The notes: a model not told the origin generated them from the letters alone. Shown: positions 1-7,627, counted from the stretch's first letter. The stretch: DNA of 12,583 nucleotides from Synergistales bacterium (GCA_025997935.1 BNVG01000054.1:1-12583); one strand, 5' to 3'. Translations and numbers: made by a program.

Positions 1-531
1 GGCGGAGAGATTTTTTGGGGAGACGAGACCGGCGTACAGAACGAGAGCAACTACATCAAGGGTTACGCGCCTAAGGGACAAACCCCTGTTCTCAAGACCA
101 GCAGTTATAAAATGCGAATCAATATAATTTCAGCGGTAACAAACACCGGAAAACTGCGATTTATGTGTTATGAAGAAAACATGAACCAACAGAAGCTGAT
201 AGTTTTTATTAAGCGGCTCTGCAAGGATTCAGACGGTAAAGCGTTCCTGATATTAGATAATTTGAAGATTCATCATGGGAAAATGATTGCGGAGTATGTA
301 GAGAAAAACAAGGATAAAATCGAGATTTTTTACTTGCCGCCTTACACTCCTGAGCGTAACCCGGACGAATATTTGAATGGCAACTTGAAGCGTGAAATAG
401 CCAAGCGCGGTCATTCAAAAAATCTGAAAGATCTGCGTTCCAACACAAACAGCATAATGCGGAAAATTCAAAAAGACAGGAACCATGTTAAGAGTTATTT
501 TGAAAATGAGTTCATCAATTATGCCGCTTGA
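1..531 (+). CDS. IS630-family transposase, 3' part
   Basis: This is the catalytic C-terminal part of a DDE transposase that cuts and rejoins insertion-sequence ends. The reading frame is already open at base 1, so the N-terminal helix-turn-helix region lies outside the window. Three blocks of the family are visible. WGDETG near the start holds the first catalytic Asp, FLILDNLKIHH holds the second, and LPPYTPERNPDEYLN holds the final Glu in the usual Pro-rich context. About 176 residues remain. The family assignment is firm. The ATG at 112 is internal, because the WGDETG motif lies upstream of it. The gene is more AT-rich than the phage genes beside it, as expected of an incoming element. Confidence 0.9.
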   Translation, partial: GGEIFWGDETGVQNESNYIKGYAPKGQTPVLKTSSYKMRINIISAVTNTGKLRFMCYEENMNQQKLIVFIKRLCKDSDGKAFLILDNLKIHHGKMIAEYVEKNKDKIEIFYLPPYTPERNPDEYLNGNLKREIAKRGHSKNLKDLRSNTNSIMRKIQKDRNHVKSYFENEFINYAA

Positions 532-562
532 GATACGCAAGAGTTATTTGGTGGGTTAATAT
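1..562 (+). mobile_element. IS630-family insertion sequence, right part
   Basis: The transposase is followed by a short non-coding end. The tape-measure frame resumes after a stop at 557-559, so the element's right edge lies close to 557-568. IS630 elements insert at TA and duplicate it, and several TA steps occur there. The left end is outside the window, so the terminal inverted repeats cannot be paired and the exact edge is an estimate. Confidence 0.65.
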
Positions 563-1297
563 CTATACAACAACTGGGACACAGTATGCGGGAATGTCAC
601 AGCCGCTTGGGGTTGGATTTGGGACAAAATTGAAGCCTTCTTAAATTGGGTGAATAGCGTATTCTCATGGGATTGGCTCACGTCCGGTTTGGAAGCGGCT
701 CAAAACGCTATATCTTCCGGTTGCGAAACGATCAAGAGCTGGTTTACTTGGGATAACCTGCTCGGCAACCTCTCAGGAGCCGCCGACGCCGTTAAGAATC
801 TGATAACGGCTCCATTTGAGGCGGCTTATGACATGATTTCAGGTTGGTTTAATTCTCTTTTTGGATCGGGTTCGGGCAAAACGGCTAATATTGCGTCTCA
901 GGCAGCGTCTGCTTCGACAGATGTTAATCAAGCCGTCGCTATTTCCGCAAAATATAAGATGTTGCCCGACGGAACTATGATCCCGATTCAAGAAAACGCA
1001 TTAGGTGGCATATTCGACAAACCCCACCTTGGTCTTGTCGCCGAGGCCGGAGCCGAGGCTATCATCCCGCTGACCAATCCCTCGCGCGGCATACCACTCT
1101 GGAAAGCGGCAGGCGAGGAGATGGGCGTCAAGTTCGGCGGAGGCAACGCTACGACAAACAACATCAAGGGCGGCTCCCCCGTCATCAACATCACGGTGAA
1201 CGGCGGAGACGACAGCATGGCGCGCCGCGTGGCCGACGAGGTGCGTCGCGCCATTATTGAAATTCAGGAGCGTAACGAAAGGGTGAGCTTCGCGTGA
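560..1297 (+). pseudogene. Tail tape-measure protein, C-terminal fragment cut by IS630
   Basis: The open frame from 560 encodes about 245 residues. It begins with Trp-rich amphipathic repeats (NNWDTVCGNVTAAWGWIWDK, then FSWDWL and WFTWDNL). It ends with the typical tape-measure tail: GGIFDKPHLGLVAEAGAEAI followed by IPL, then a Gly-rich stretch and a short C-terminal helix. Tape-measure proteins set tail length and lie inside the tail tube. A GTG at 650 could start a 215-residue product, but the same protein pattern continues upstream of it, so the fragment was joined to a longer gene before the IS inserted. The full protein should be much longer. Without it the tail should not assemble, unless an intact copy exists elsewhere. 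Confidence 0.8.
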
Positions 1298-1509
1298 AGA
1301 CTTATCGGACAGCGCAGGGCGATACATGGGACGGTATCGCCCTCAAGATGTATCCGTCCATCGGTGGCGAGAAGCTGATGGACATCCTCATCGAAGCGAA
1401 TCCCGAACATAGAGAGACGGTCATTTTTGTAGCGAATGCCTTCCTCAAAATCCCGGAGGCTGATATTCCTGTCGTATCGTCGCTCCCTCCCTGGAAACGT
1501 GGGAGATGA
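1294..1509 (+). CDS. X: Phage tail protein X (P2 gpX-like, LysM-type fold)
   Basis: A 71-residue protein whose opening, KTYRTAQGDTWDGIALKMYP, has the 'GDTWDxIA' signature of the tail protein X family. That family is a small LysM-like domain of contractile tails, of similar length in P2. The GTG start overlaps the tape-measure stop (GTGA), and a GAAAGGG stretch upstream can serve as ribosome site. Its position directly after the tape measure and before gpD is the usual P2-type order. Its exact role in tail completion is poorly defined even in P2. The family call is fairly secure. Confidence 0.82.
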   Translation: MKTYRTAQGDTWDGIALKMYPSIGGEKLMDILIEANPEHRETVIFVANAFLKIPEADIPVVSSLPPWKRGR

Positions 1510-1513
1510 AAAC

Positions 1514-2635
1514 ATGGACGCTCAGAACGCGAGGCGCACAGAAATTCTCCTGACTTACGAAGGCGCGGATATTTCACGCGACTTAGCCCGTTATCTCGTC
1601 TCATTCAGTTACACGGATAACGCCTCGGATAAAGCCGATGACCTGTCTTTGACTCTGGAGGACAAAGAGGGCAACTGGCGCGGGCCCTGGTTTCCGTCTA
1701 AGGGCGCGCTCCTTAGCGCAGCTATAATTACTCACGACTGGGAGGGCGCGGACGACACGCAATCTCTGCCATGCGGAGCGTTTGAGATTGACGAGATAGA
1801 GTGTTCGGGGCCTCCTACGCAGGTGCAAATAAAGGCCGTCTCTACGCTTATATCTAAATCCATGCGTCAAGAGCAAAAGACGAAGGGTTGGGAGAACGTC
1901 AAGCTATCGACCGTGGCGGGCGATATGGCGAAAAACAACGGGCTGAAACTGTTTTGGGACTCCCCTAACGACCCTCTTTTTGAGCGCCGAGATCAAGTCG
2001 AGATGTCGGACTTGACTTTTTTGCAGAAGCTCTGCTCTGACAGCGGCATCGGGATAAAGGTGGCGGACGGACAGCTTGTGTGTTATGACAAGGAAAAATA
2101 CGAGGCAAAAGCGGCCGTCGCTTCACTCTCATTCGGCGACAAAAACATCAAGCATTATCAATTCAGATCAAAGACGCGCGGCACATACAAAGGCGCGCGG
2201 GTTCAGTACCACAACGCGGTTAAGGACGAGAATTTTGAGGTTTATAAAAGCGTCGATACAGAGGGAGTCGGTGAAGATTTGGTCATCAACCAAAAGGTTG
2301 ATTCTCTCGCCGACGCCGAGGCGCTTGCTGAGAAGAAACTTCAGGAGGCCAATAAAAAAGAGACGATCGGCTCAATATACCTTATCGGCGACATGCGTTT
2401 TGTGGGAGGGTGTAACGTCGATGTCTCCGGCTGGGGGAAGTTTGACGGCAAGTATTTTATCGAGTGCGCTACGCATAGCGTCAGTAAAAGCGGAGGATAC
2501 GAGACTTTTATCGAACTACATCTTGGCGACCCTAAAGAGAGTGGGAAGAAAAATAAGAAAGGCGCTAAGAAAGGCAAAACGGAGTATGGGCCATTAGACA
2601 GTGGATTCGATGTCTATAGCGGAGGTGATAGTTAA
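1514..2635 (+). CDS. D: Baseplate hub protein gpD (late control D family)
   Basis: A 373-residue protein matching the phage late control gene D family in length and pattern. These proteins form the trimeric hub on which the spike sits, like gp27 of T4 and the N-terminal part of VgrG. The N-terminus (TEILLTYEGADISRDLARYL, then FSYTDNASDKADDLSLTLED) is typical of the family. So is the middle segment, FLQKLCSDSGIGIKVADGQL. The last 30 residues are Lys/Gly-rich and look disordered. I chose the ATG at 1514 because GGGAGATGAAAAC lies just upstream and follows the X stop at 1509. An in-frame start at 1436 would overlap X by 74 bases and adds no family-like sequence. The stop overlaps the next start as TAATG. 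Confidence 0.88.
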   Translation: MDAQNARRTEILLTYEGADISRDLARYLVSFSYTDNASDKADDLSLTLEDKEGNWRGPWFPSKGALLSAAIITHDWEGADDTQSLPCGAFEIDEIECSGPPTQVQIKAVSTLISKSMRQEQKTKGWENVKLSTVAGDMAKNNGLKLFWDSPNDPLFERRDQVEMSDLTFLQKLCSDSGIGIKVADGQLVCYDKEKYEAKAAVASLSFGDKNIKHYQFRSKTRGTYKGARVQYHNAVKDENFEVYKSVDTEGVGEDLVINQKVDSLADAEALAEKKLQEANKKETIGSIYLIGDMRFVGGCNVDVSGWGKFDGKYFIECATHSVSKSGGYETFIELHLGDPKESGKKNKKGAKKGKTEYGPLDSGFDVYSGGDS

Positions 2636-3081
2636 TGCCCACAGGATCAGAAACAAACATAGAGACACCCTGCAACGGGAGGTTCGGCGTCGTATCGGCA
2701 TACGACGCGGCGCGTCACATGGCGCGGATACAGTTTCCCGACAAGGATAATATTGTGTCCTCTTGGCTCCCCGTCGGCGTTCCGAACACGAAGAAAAACA
2801 AAGACGAGTTTCACCTCGATATAGGCGAGCATGTCTTTTGTGTAATGCTCGGCAACGGTCTTGAAGCGGGCGTCGTTCTCTGCTCGATATGGGACGACAA
2901 GAACAAGCCGCCGTTGGGTGATCCCGATGTCAGGCGAACGGAGTTCGAGGATGGAACGCTTGTATCCGTCGACAGGAAAAATCACGTTGTCGAGATAAAG
3001 GACAGTTTCGGAAGTTTTATCAGGTTCGAGGGCGGGAATATAACGATTCAGTCAGCTGTAAACGTATATATCAATCCATAA
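2635..3081 (+). CDS. V: Baseplate assembly / spike protein gpV
   Basis: A 148-residue spike protein of the P2 gpV family, the central puncturing needle at the tail tip. The N-terminal two thirds form the expected OB-fold region, with FGVVSAYDAARHMARIQFPD, then WLPVGVP and the 'IGEHVFCVMLGNGLEAGVVL' block. The C-terminal third (FEDGTLVSVDRKNHVVEIKD, then GNITIQSAVNVYINP) is a repetitive beta-strand apex that would form the intertwined spike. It follows gpD with a one-base overlap and precedes a PAAR protein that would cap it. The family identification is strong. Whether the apex binds metal cannot be seen, because no HxH motif is evident. Confidence 0.85.
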   Translation: MPTGSETNIETPCNGRFGVVSAYDAARHMARIQFPDKDNIVSSWLPVGVPNTKKNKDEFHLDIGEHVFCVMLGNGLEAGVVLCSIWDDKNKPPLGDPDVRRTEFEDGTLVSVDRKNHVVEIKDSFGSFIRFEGGNITIQSAVNVYINP

Positions 3082-3094
3082 GGGAGGTAATTAC

Positions 3095-3382
3095 ATGCCG
3101 CCCGCTACAAGACTTGGAGATATCTGCACAGGTCACGGCTGTTATCCGCCCCGGCCAAATGACCAGGGAAGCCTAAACGTTTTTGTGAATAGCCTGCCTT
3201 GGCACCGTCAGGGGGATCATTGGGTAACTCACTGCTGTCCGCCGCCTTGCCATGATTCCGTTTTGGGTTTCGGAAGCTCGACAGTCTATGTAAACGGAAA
3301 ACAAGCCGGGCGTATAGGCGACCCCATAGCCTGTGGTTCTGTAGTGGCGACGGGCAGTCCTAACGTCATAGTCGGAGGATAG
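3095..3382 (+). CDS. PAAR-domain spike-tip protein
   Basis: A 95-residue PAAR-like protein, predicted to sharpen the spike by sitting as a zinc-bound cone on its apex. The start MPPATRLGDICTGHG is the canonical PAAR opening. Later His and Cys residues (DHWVTHCCPPPCHDS) can supply metal ligands, followed by the repeated turn pattern VNGKQAGRIGDPIACG and a final TGSPNVIVGG. It begins 13 bases after the gpV stop behind a good GGGAGG site. No C-terminal effector extension is present, so it is a plain phage-type tip and not a toxin carrier. Confidence 0.9.
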   Translation: MPPATRLGDICTGHGCYPPRPNDQGSLNVFVNSLPWHRQGDHWVTHCCPPPCHDSVLGFGSSTVYVNGKQAGRIGDPIACGSVVATGSPNVIVGG

Positions 3383-3395
3383 GAGGGGTTTTGAT

Positions 3396-3809
3396 GTGAT
3401 AGGTTCTCTCGGTGATGTGGTTTTTGAAGTTTCAAGCGAAAGCGTAAAGACGTTTAACGACCTGAGTACGCAATACGGCGCGAAATACGCGCAACACGAC
3501 ATACACGGCAAAAAGGGGCTTTTGGAGTTCACTGGGCTTGACCCTACGACGATGAGCCTCAAAATTCTTCTTTCAGCCGCGCTTGCTATCACGCCGAAGG
3601 ACGAGATAACCGCGCTCTTGGAAATGCTGAACGCAGGAAAAGCTATTCCTTTCATTCTCGACGGCGAGCCGCAGGGCGACGGGCTTTGGGTTATCGAGAA
3701 CATGAGTGTTGAACACAAGACGCTATCCAACAAAGGGACGCTGATTCTTGCCGAGGTTAGTTTGAACTTAAAGGAATATGTAGAGGGAGGCGGTGCGGAT
3801 GGAGTTTGA
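3396..3809 (+). CDS. U: Phage tail protein U
   Basis: A 137-residue protein of the P2 gpU family, which acts at the tail end or terminator in contractile phages. It has the characteristic GDVVFEVSSESVKTFNDLST opening, a central 'KKGLLEFTGLDPTTMSLKI' segment, and the 'GKAIPFILDGEPQGDGLWVI' segment. The GTG start is preceded by AGGAGGGG with a 9-base spacing. An ATG two bases earlier is out of frame and stops at once. In P2, U lies beside X and D. Here it has moved to follow the PAAR gene, an order seen in many P2-like prophages of anaerobes. Confidence 0.8.
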   Translation: MIGSLGDVVFEVSSESVKTFNDLSTQYGAKYAQHDIHGKKGLLEFTGLDPTTMSLKILLSAALAITPKDEITALLEMLNAGKAIPFILDGEPQGDGLWVIENMSVEHKTLSNKGTLILAEVSLNLKEYVEGGGADGV

Positions 3810-4104
3810 AATTATGGGAAACCTTGAACAAGTTGACTTCGCTCCGGCGAACGCCGCTGTCGAGATAATGCAGAACGTGCGGACGATTTGCGCCACCGTG
3901 AAGTATTCCGTGCCCCTCGACAGGCGTTTCGGAGTAGACGCCGTCATGCTCGACCGTCCGACGCCCCGCGCGATGGCCGCGTTACAGGCCGAGATCATAT
4001 CGGCGGTGCACAGATACGAGCCGAGGTGCCGCGTGACGAGAGTTAGTTTCGATGGGGACTTCGACGGTCGACTTGTCCCGAAAGTGAGAATCAAAATATT
4101 ATGA
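3799..4104 (+). CDS. W: Baseplate wedge protein, gp25/gpW family
   Basis: A 101-residue protein of the gp25-like family, the wedge subunit that starts sheath polymerisation at the baseplate. The family core is visible as IMQNVRTICATVKYSVPLDR then RFGVDAVMLDRPTP, including the conserved 'PLxRxFG' pattern, and it ends with FDGRLVPKVRIKIL. I chose ATG 3799 because GAGGGAGG ends about 8 bases upstream. The GTG at 3793 would leave almost no spacing. It overlaps the U stop by 11 bases, which suggests translational coupling. Confidence 0.88.
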   Translation: MEFEIMGNLEQVDFAPANAAVEIMQNVRTICATVKYSVPLDRRFGVDAVMLDRPTPRAMAALQAEIISAVHRYEPRCRVTRVSFDGDFDGRLVPKVRIKIL

Positions 4105-4111
4105 TTTATTT

Positions 4112-4143
4112 CTTTCAATCCACGCGCCCATAATAGGCACGAC
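4112..4143 (-). repeat. Solitary CRISPR-repeat-like unit (type I-C style)
   Basis: Read on the minus strand this 32-base unit starts GTCGTGCC, has a short AT-rich centre, and ends GGGCGCGTGGATTGAAAG. That closely follows the type I-C CRISPR repeat pattern, GTCGC-CCC, a short loop, GGG-GCGTGGATTGAAAC, including the partly palindromic arms and the 3' handle. Only one copy is present and no spacers flank it. It fills most of the 66-base gap between W and J. It could be a decayed repeat, a chance likeness, or a functional solitary unit. Confidence 0.5.
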
Positions 4144-4170
4144 AAACAACGAAAGGATTACAACACAGCC

Positions 4171-5328
4171 ATGAAGAGCGAGTTATTTTCATATCTTCCT
4201 GATGTTGTCTTCGCTGAGCGTTCCCCCGCCGTCATCGAAAGAGAGTTGATAAACGGCTACGAACAGGCATACAAGACGCAATACGGCGAGGAGCGCAAAC
4301 TCTACCCCGGCGACCCGATACGGCTTTTTTTAGAGTCTGTAGCGTTTGAGCTAATTCACCAGCGTCAGCTTATCGACCACGCGGCCAAAATGAACCTCTT
4401 AGCCTACTCTGCCGGAGACTATTTAGACCACATCGGCGCGCTGCTCAACGTGACGAGACTTCCGGCTCAGGCGGCCGCGACAACGCTGAAATTCACGCTA
4501 TCCGCGCCGCAAATCGGAGTGTCGCTTATCCCGAAAGGAACAAGGGCGACGCCGGGCGGGGGAAACATCATTTTCGCAACCGACAAGACAGCGGAGATAC
4601 CGGAGGGTGAACAGGAGGCTGATGTTTCGGCATCCTGCGTCATTCTGGGCGCGGTCGGCAACGGATTTTTGCCGGGTCAGGTGAATAAAATCGTAGACCC
4701 TTTCCCTTGGCAAGTATACGTCACAAACACGACCGTATCCTCCGGCGGCGCCAACATCGAAAGTGACGAAAACCTACGCGAGCGCATTCAGATAGCGCCG
4801 GAGAGTTTCAGCGTCGCGGGGCCGCGCGGGGCTTATGAGTTTTGGGCGCGGACGGCGCATCAGTCGATAGTAGACGTAGCGGTTCTCGGCCCGCCTGACA
4901 CGGAACCGGGGGACGTGGAGATTTACCCTCTGCTTGCGGACGGCGAGCTTCCGACGCAGGATATTCTCGACGCAGTCTACGCCGTCTGCGACGCCGAGGA
5001 TATACGCCCCGACACGGATCATGTGTTTGTGCTCGCGCCTCAGACGGTTGGTTTTGACTTGAGCGTGACGTATTGGATAGACCGGAGCCGCGCCGCTCAG
5101 TCGGCGGCGATACAGCAGGCCGTCAATCAGGCGGTGGGCGCGTGGGTGAGATGGCAGCGCTCAAAACTCGGGCGCGACGTCAATCCCTCGGAGCTAAATC
5201 ACAGGATATTGGCGGCGGGGGCGAAGCGCGCGGAGATTCTTTCCCCGGAGTTTACGCCATTGACGCGCTCGCAAGTCGCCGCGCCGGACGATATGGAGGT
5301 CACATTCGGAGGGCTTGAGGATGGTTAA
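4171..5328 (+). CDS. J: Baseplate assembly protein gpJ
   Basis: A 385-residue baseplate J-family wedge protein, equivalent to P2 gpJ and T4 gp6, which links the hub to the fibre-bearing wedges. Typical features in order are the N-terminal 'YPGDPIRLFLESVAFELIHQ' helix, 'AYSAGDYLDHIGALLNVTR', the 'IPKGTRATPGG' strand, 'ESFSVAGPRGAYEFWARTA', and a C-terminal 'LNHRILAAGAKRAEI' segment. Full family length is preserved. The nearest purine-rich ribosome site (GAAAGGA at 4150-4156) is 14 bases from the ATG, which is unusually far, and no better in-frame start is present. The gene follows the solitary CRISPR-like repeat and overlaps gpI by 8 bases. Confidence 0.9.
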   Translation: MKSELFSYLPDVVFAERSPAVIERELINGYEQAYKTQYGEERKLYPGDPIRLFLESVAFELIHQRQLIDHAAKMNLLAYSAGDYLDHIGALLNVTRLPAQAAATTLKFTLSAPQIGVSLIPKGTRATPGGGNIIFATDKTAEIPEGEQEADVSASCVILGAVGNGFLPGQVNKIVDPFPWQVYVTNTTVSSGGANIESDENLRERIQIAPESFSVAGPRGAYEFWARTAHQSIVDVAVLGPPDTEPGDVEIYPLLADGELPTQDILDAVYAVCDAEDIRPDTDHVFVLAPQTVGFDLSVTYWIDRSRAAQSAAIQQAVNQAVGAWVRWQRSKLGRDVNPSELNHRILAAGAKRAEILSPEFTPLTRSQVAAPDDMEVTFGGLEDG

Positions 5329-6007
5329 TATTCACGACTTGGAGCTTCTTCAAGTCCTCCCCTCTTCAATCTCCGGCGATAAAAACGTTCAGGCCGCTTC
5401 AATGGCCATTGATAAGGAAATTCAAAGCGTCTCCCGCGACATCGTGGAGGCGCTTATTGTTTCCCGAATTGACGAGCTGCCCGAACCAGTTGTAGATCTG
5501 CTCGCGTGGCAGTGGCACGTGGATTTTTATGATCTGGCCGCAACGCTCGAAATGAAGCGCGCGACGGTGAAAAACTCTATCCCGTGGCACCGCAAAAAGG
5601 GCACGAAATGGGCGATAAAGAAGGCTTTGGAATCTCTTGGCGTCAAAGCCGAGATTGTCGAGTGGTGGAAGATAGAGGGCGCGGTTCCTTACACCTTCGC
5701 GGTTGAGGCAGAGATCACGGACGAGTATTGGCGGATTTTCCCAAACGTGAGCGACGTGACGCGGATGATACGCGACGCTGTGGAGGAGTCGAAAGCGGCG
5801 CGGTCATGGCTGATGCGCCTGCATACCTTTATTCAGGATAAATCTTCGCTCGGCGTCGCGCACGGCATCGTTACTGTGACCTCGCCGCACGTCGCAATCC
5901 GTCCCGCCGTCCCGCAGATTTCTCCAACGCGCGTCGCTTTCGGCGTAGCGACGGGGCAGTTTTATAAAGTCACAATCGGCCCAACTCCGGGCCAGATCGG
6001 AGAGTGA
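5321..6007 (+). CDS. I: Phage tail protein I
   Basis: A 228-residue protein of the P2 gpI family, which joins the baseplate wedge to the tail fibre. The opening LLQVLPSSISGDKNVQAASM and the segment IDELPEPVVDLLAWQWHVDF are diagnostic, as is 'HRKKGTKWAIKKALESLG', which is shared across gpI proteins. The C-terminal 50 residues are low-conservation linker. I start it at ATG 5321 because GGAGG at 5308-5312 gives 8-base spacing. The TTG at 5315 sits too close to that site. The start overlaps the J stop. Confidence 0.85.
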   Translation: MVNIHDLELLQVLPSSISGDKNVQAASMAIDKEIQSVSRDIVEALIVSRIDELPEPVVDLLAWQWHVDFYDLAATLEMKRATVKNSIPWHRKKGTKWAIKKALESLGVKAEIVEWWKIEGAVPYTFAVEAEITDEYWRIFPNVSDVTRMIRDAVEESKAARSWLMRLHTFIQDKSSLGVAHGIVTVTSPHVAIRPAVPQISPTRVAFGVATGQFYKVTIGPTPGQIGE

Positions 6008-6011
6008 AACA

Positions 6012-6833
6012 ATGGCAAAATTCGGAGGCATGACCCTCACGGAGACGGGTCGCTGGCTGTTGGCCAAAGCCCTTGCGGGGCTTACGCTTCAATTTTCCCG
6101 CGTTGCGGCCGGCGACGGATTCCTTGCCGAGGGTCAGGATATTTACGACATGAGCGGGATGGTCAGTCCCGTAAAAGATATGAGCATCAATTCCATAGAC
6201 ATATCAGGAGCGGGCACGGCCACCATTCGCGTCGTCATGAACAACCAGGGGCTTGATATGGGGTTTTTCATCCGCGAGATAGGGCTTTTCGCGCTTGATT
6301 CAGCCAACGGGACGGAGGTTTTGTACGCGTACTGCAACGCGGGGGAAAAAGCTGATTATATTCCAGCTCAGGGTGGCGCTGACGCGGTGGAGTATCTTTT
6401 CTCGCTCGTCGCAGTTATCGACCAGGCGACAAACGTGACAGCAATCATCGACGAAAGCATGGTCTACGTGACTACCGAGGAGCTGAACTCCGCGCTCGAT
6501 GGGATTTTTGACGAACCAGCTCACGTGTCGGAGTTCTGGACGCGAACAACCGAAGAGAAGAAACTGCGCCCGGTCACGATTCCGCAGTTATTTAAGCAGC
6601 TGTTCGGTCAAATGGGAGACGAACCGGTACTAATCGGCTACAACCCCGAGATGAATGAGATTTTTGGAATGCCGCTTTCCCGGTTCATGGTTCGCGCGTA
6701 TAGGCTGACTGGCGGAACTCCAGAGATGGAAATTGCGGACTACGACGGTCGCATTGAGGGCGGAACCCCCGCGATGGAGATTGCGGACTACGAGGACGGA
6801 ACCCTGAGCGGCGGCGATCCGCAGACGCTTTGA
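6012..6833 (+). CDS. Tail fibre protein, gpH-like N-terminal domain
   Basis: A 273-residue protein opening FGGMTLTETGRWLLAKALAG and continuing with MGFFIREIGLFALDSANG, the phage tail-collar fibre N-terminal pattern found in P2 gpH-like fibres. This end docks on the baseplate via gpI. The protein is much shorter than typical fibres (often over 500 residues). It lacks a receptor-binding tip and ends in two 16-residue near-repeats (GGTPEMEIADYD and GGTPAMEIADYE). That suggests the tip function is carried by the separate adhesin genes just downstream. It starts 4 bases after gpI. Confidence 0.8.
   Translation: MAKFGGMTLTETGRWLLAKALAGLTLQFSRVAAGDGFLAEGQDIYDMSGMVSPVKDMSINSIDISGAGTATIRVVMNNQGLDMGFFIREIGLFALDSANGTEVLYAYCNAGEKADYIPAQGGADAVEYLFSLVAVIDQATNVTAIIDESMVYVTTEELNSALDGIFDEPAHVSEFWTRTTEEKKLRPVTIPQLFKQLFGQMGDEPVLIGYNPEMNEIFGMPLSRFMVRAYRLTGGTPEMEIADYDGRIEGGTPAMEIADYEDGTLSGGDPQTL
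6711..6806 (+). repeat. In-frame 48-base tandem repeat at fibre C-terminus
   Basis: Two adjacent, imperfect 48-base units start at 6711 and 6759. Each encodes GGTP-x-MEIADY followed by a variable acidic tail, and a third GG-DP start follows. The copies differ mainly at silent or conservative sites, so this is an older duplication. It may be a flexible, repeat-length-variable joint. Confidence 0.75.
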
Positions 6834-6855
6834 AAATTACAGAGGAGGTAAAAAC

Positions 6856-7110
6856 ATGGCTGACGAAACAAAAGTTATCATCGTCAACAAGGGCAGTACG
6901 ACGGAGTGGGCCAATCAGGTGCGGCCTTTAGAGCAGGGAGAGTTTGGGTACGACAGCGACACGAAAGAGCTGAAAATCGGCGACGGGGTAAAAACATGGG
7001 AACAACTCCCAAATCGCATAGCAGCGCAAGTAGTCACCTCCGCCGAATACGACGCCCTGACGACCAAAGATACTTCAACGCTTTATCTTATTAATGCGGG
7101 GGGCATATAG
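6856..7110 (+). CDS. Tail adhesin, major-tropism-determinant-like N-terminal anchor
   Basis: An 84-residue protein starting MADETKVIIVNKGSTTEWAN and including ELKIGDGVKTWEQLP, the pattern of the N-terminal domain of major tropism determinant and related phage adhesins ('GELGYxTDTKxLKIGDG', then 'W..L'). That domain anchors receptor-binding proteins to the tail. AGAGGAGGT gives a strong ribosome site. The frame ends at two successive TAG codons directly after GGGGGGC (7098-7104), and a collar-domain frame begins at once in the -1 frame. The true product may therefore be a 252-residue fusion ending at 7613. The first 71 bases nearly duplicate the start of the gene at 8344. Confidence 0.75.
   Translation: MADETKVIIVNKGSTTEWANQVRPLEQGEFGYDSDTKELKIGDGVKTWEQLPNRIAAQVVTSAEYDALTTKDTSTLYLINAGGI
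7098..7104 (+). promoter_or_regulatory. Candidate -1 frameshift heptamer / poly-G tract
   Basis: The bases G GGG GGC fit the X XXY YYZ slippery format in the frame of the upstream gene. They sit two codons before its tandem TAG stops. Slipping back one base continues straight into the collar-domain frame. The six-G run is equally a plausible site for a one-base length change. No convincing stimulatory stem-loop was found just downstream. Confidence 0.5.
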
Positions 7111-7613
7111 TAGTTGACTTATCAGGGCTGACTCCTCCCGGCACAATCATCTACACCGCCAGACAAACCGCCCCAGATGGCTACATCAAAGCCAACGGAG
7201 CGTTGTTATCCAGGACGGCATATGCCGACCTGTTTACCGCCATCGGCACGACCTATGGCGCAAGGGACGGTAGCACGACGTTTCAAGCGCCGGATTTACG
7301 CGGACAATTTGTGCGTGGTTGGGATGACGGTGCGGGGGTGGATACTTCACGCGCGTTTGGATCCACGCAGGGGGACGCGATACGAAATATTCAGGGATCG
7401 GCCAAGTATGTTGTCAATGATCATACCTCTGGAACTGAATCAGCTAATGGCGCGTTATCTTGGGGAGGATACACATCTGGCACTGGATATTACAGCGTTG
7501 TGGGGTTTAGGGACAACCCAGTTGTATTGAAGTTTGATCTCAACGGCGTCGTCCCCACCGCCGACGAAAACCGCCCTAAAAATATTGCGCTGTTGCCATG
7601 TATCAAATATTGA
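7104..7613 (+). CDS. Tail-collar domain frame, likely fused to upstream anchor
   Basis: This frame encodes a phage tail-collar domain: PPGTIIYTARQTAPDGYIKA, SRTAYADLFTAIGTTYGARD, then FQAPDLRGQFVRGWDD, and a C-terminal ENRPKNIALLPCIKY. Collar domains form the trimeric foot of many fibre tips. The family signal already begins near 7137, but the first ATG, GTG or TTG in frame is the TTG at 7203, inside the domain and without a ribosome site. It therefore seems unable to start on its own. Joined by a -1 shift to the anchor at 6856 it gives 252 residues, close to the 248 of the paralogous adhesin at 8344. A sequencing error in the G tract would give the same picture. Confidence 0.75.
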   Translation, partial: HIVVDLSGLTPPGTIIYTARQTAPDGYIKANGALLSRTAYADLFTAIGTTYGARDGSTTFQAPDLRGQFVRGWDDGAGVDTSRAFGSTQGDAIRNIQGSAKYVVNDHTSGTESANGALSWGGYTSGTGYYSVVGFRDNPVVLKFDLNGVVPTADENRPKNIALLPCIKY

Positions 7614-7627
7614 GGAGGAATACACAC

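Noticed and set aside
2076..2597. 173-residue plus-strand frame inside gpD
   Set aside because: The product is Arg/Ser/Thr-rich with no family pattern. gpD in the other frame is clearly the coding one.
3173..3733. 186-residue minus-strand frame across PAAR and U
   Set aside because: It is antisense to two well-supported tail genes and has no plausible start signal.
4105..4170. A true CRISPR array between W and J
   Set aside because: Only one repeat-like unit exists, and no second repeat lies at spacer distance on either side.
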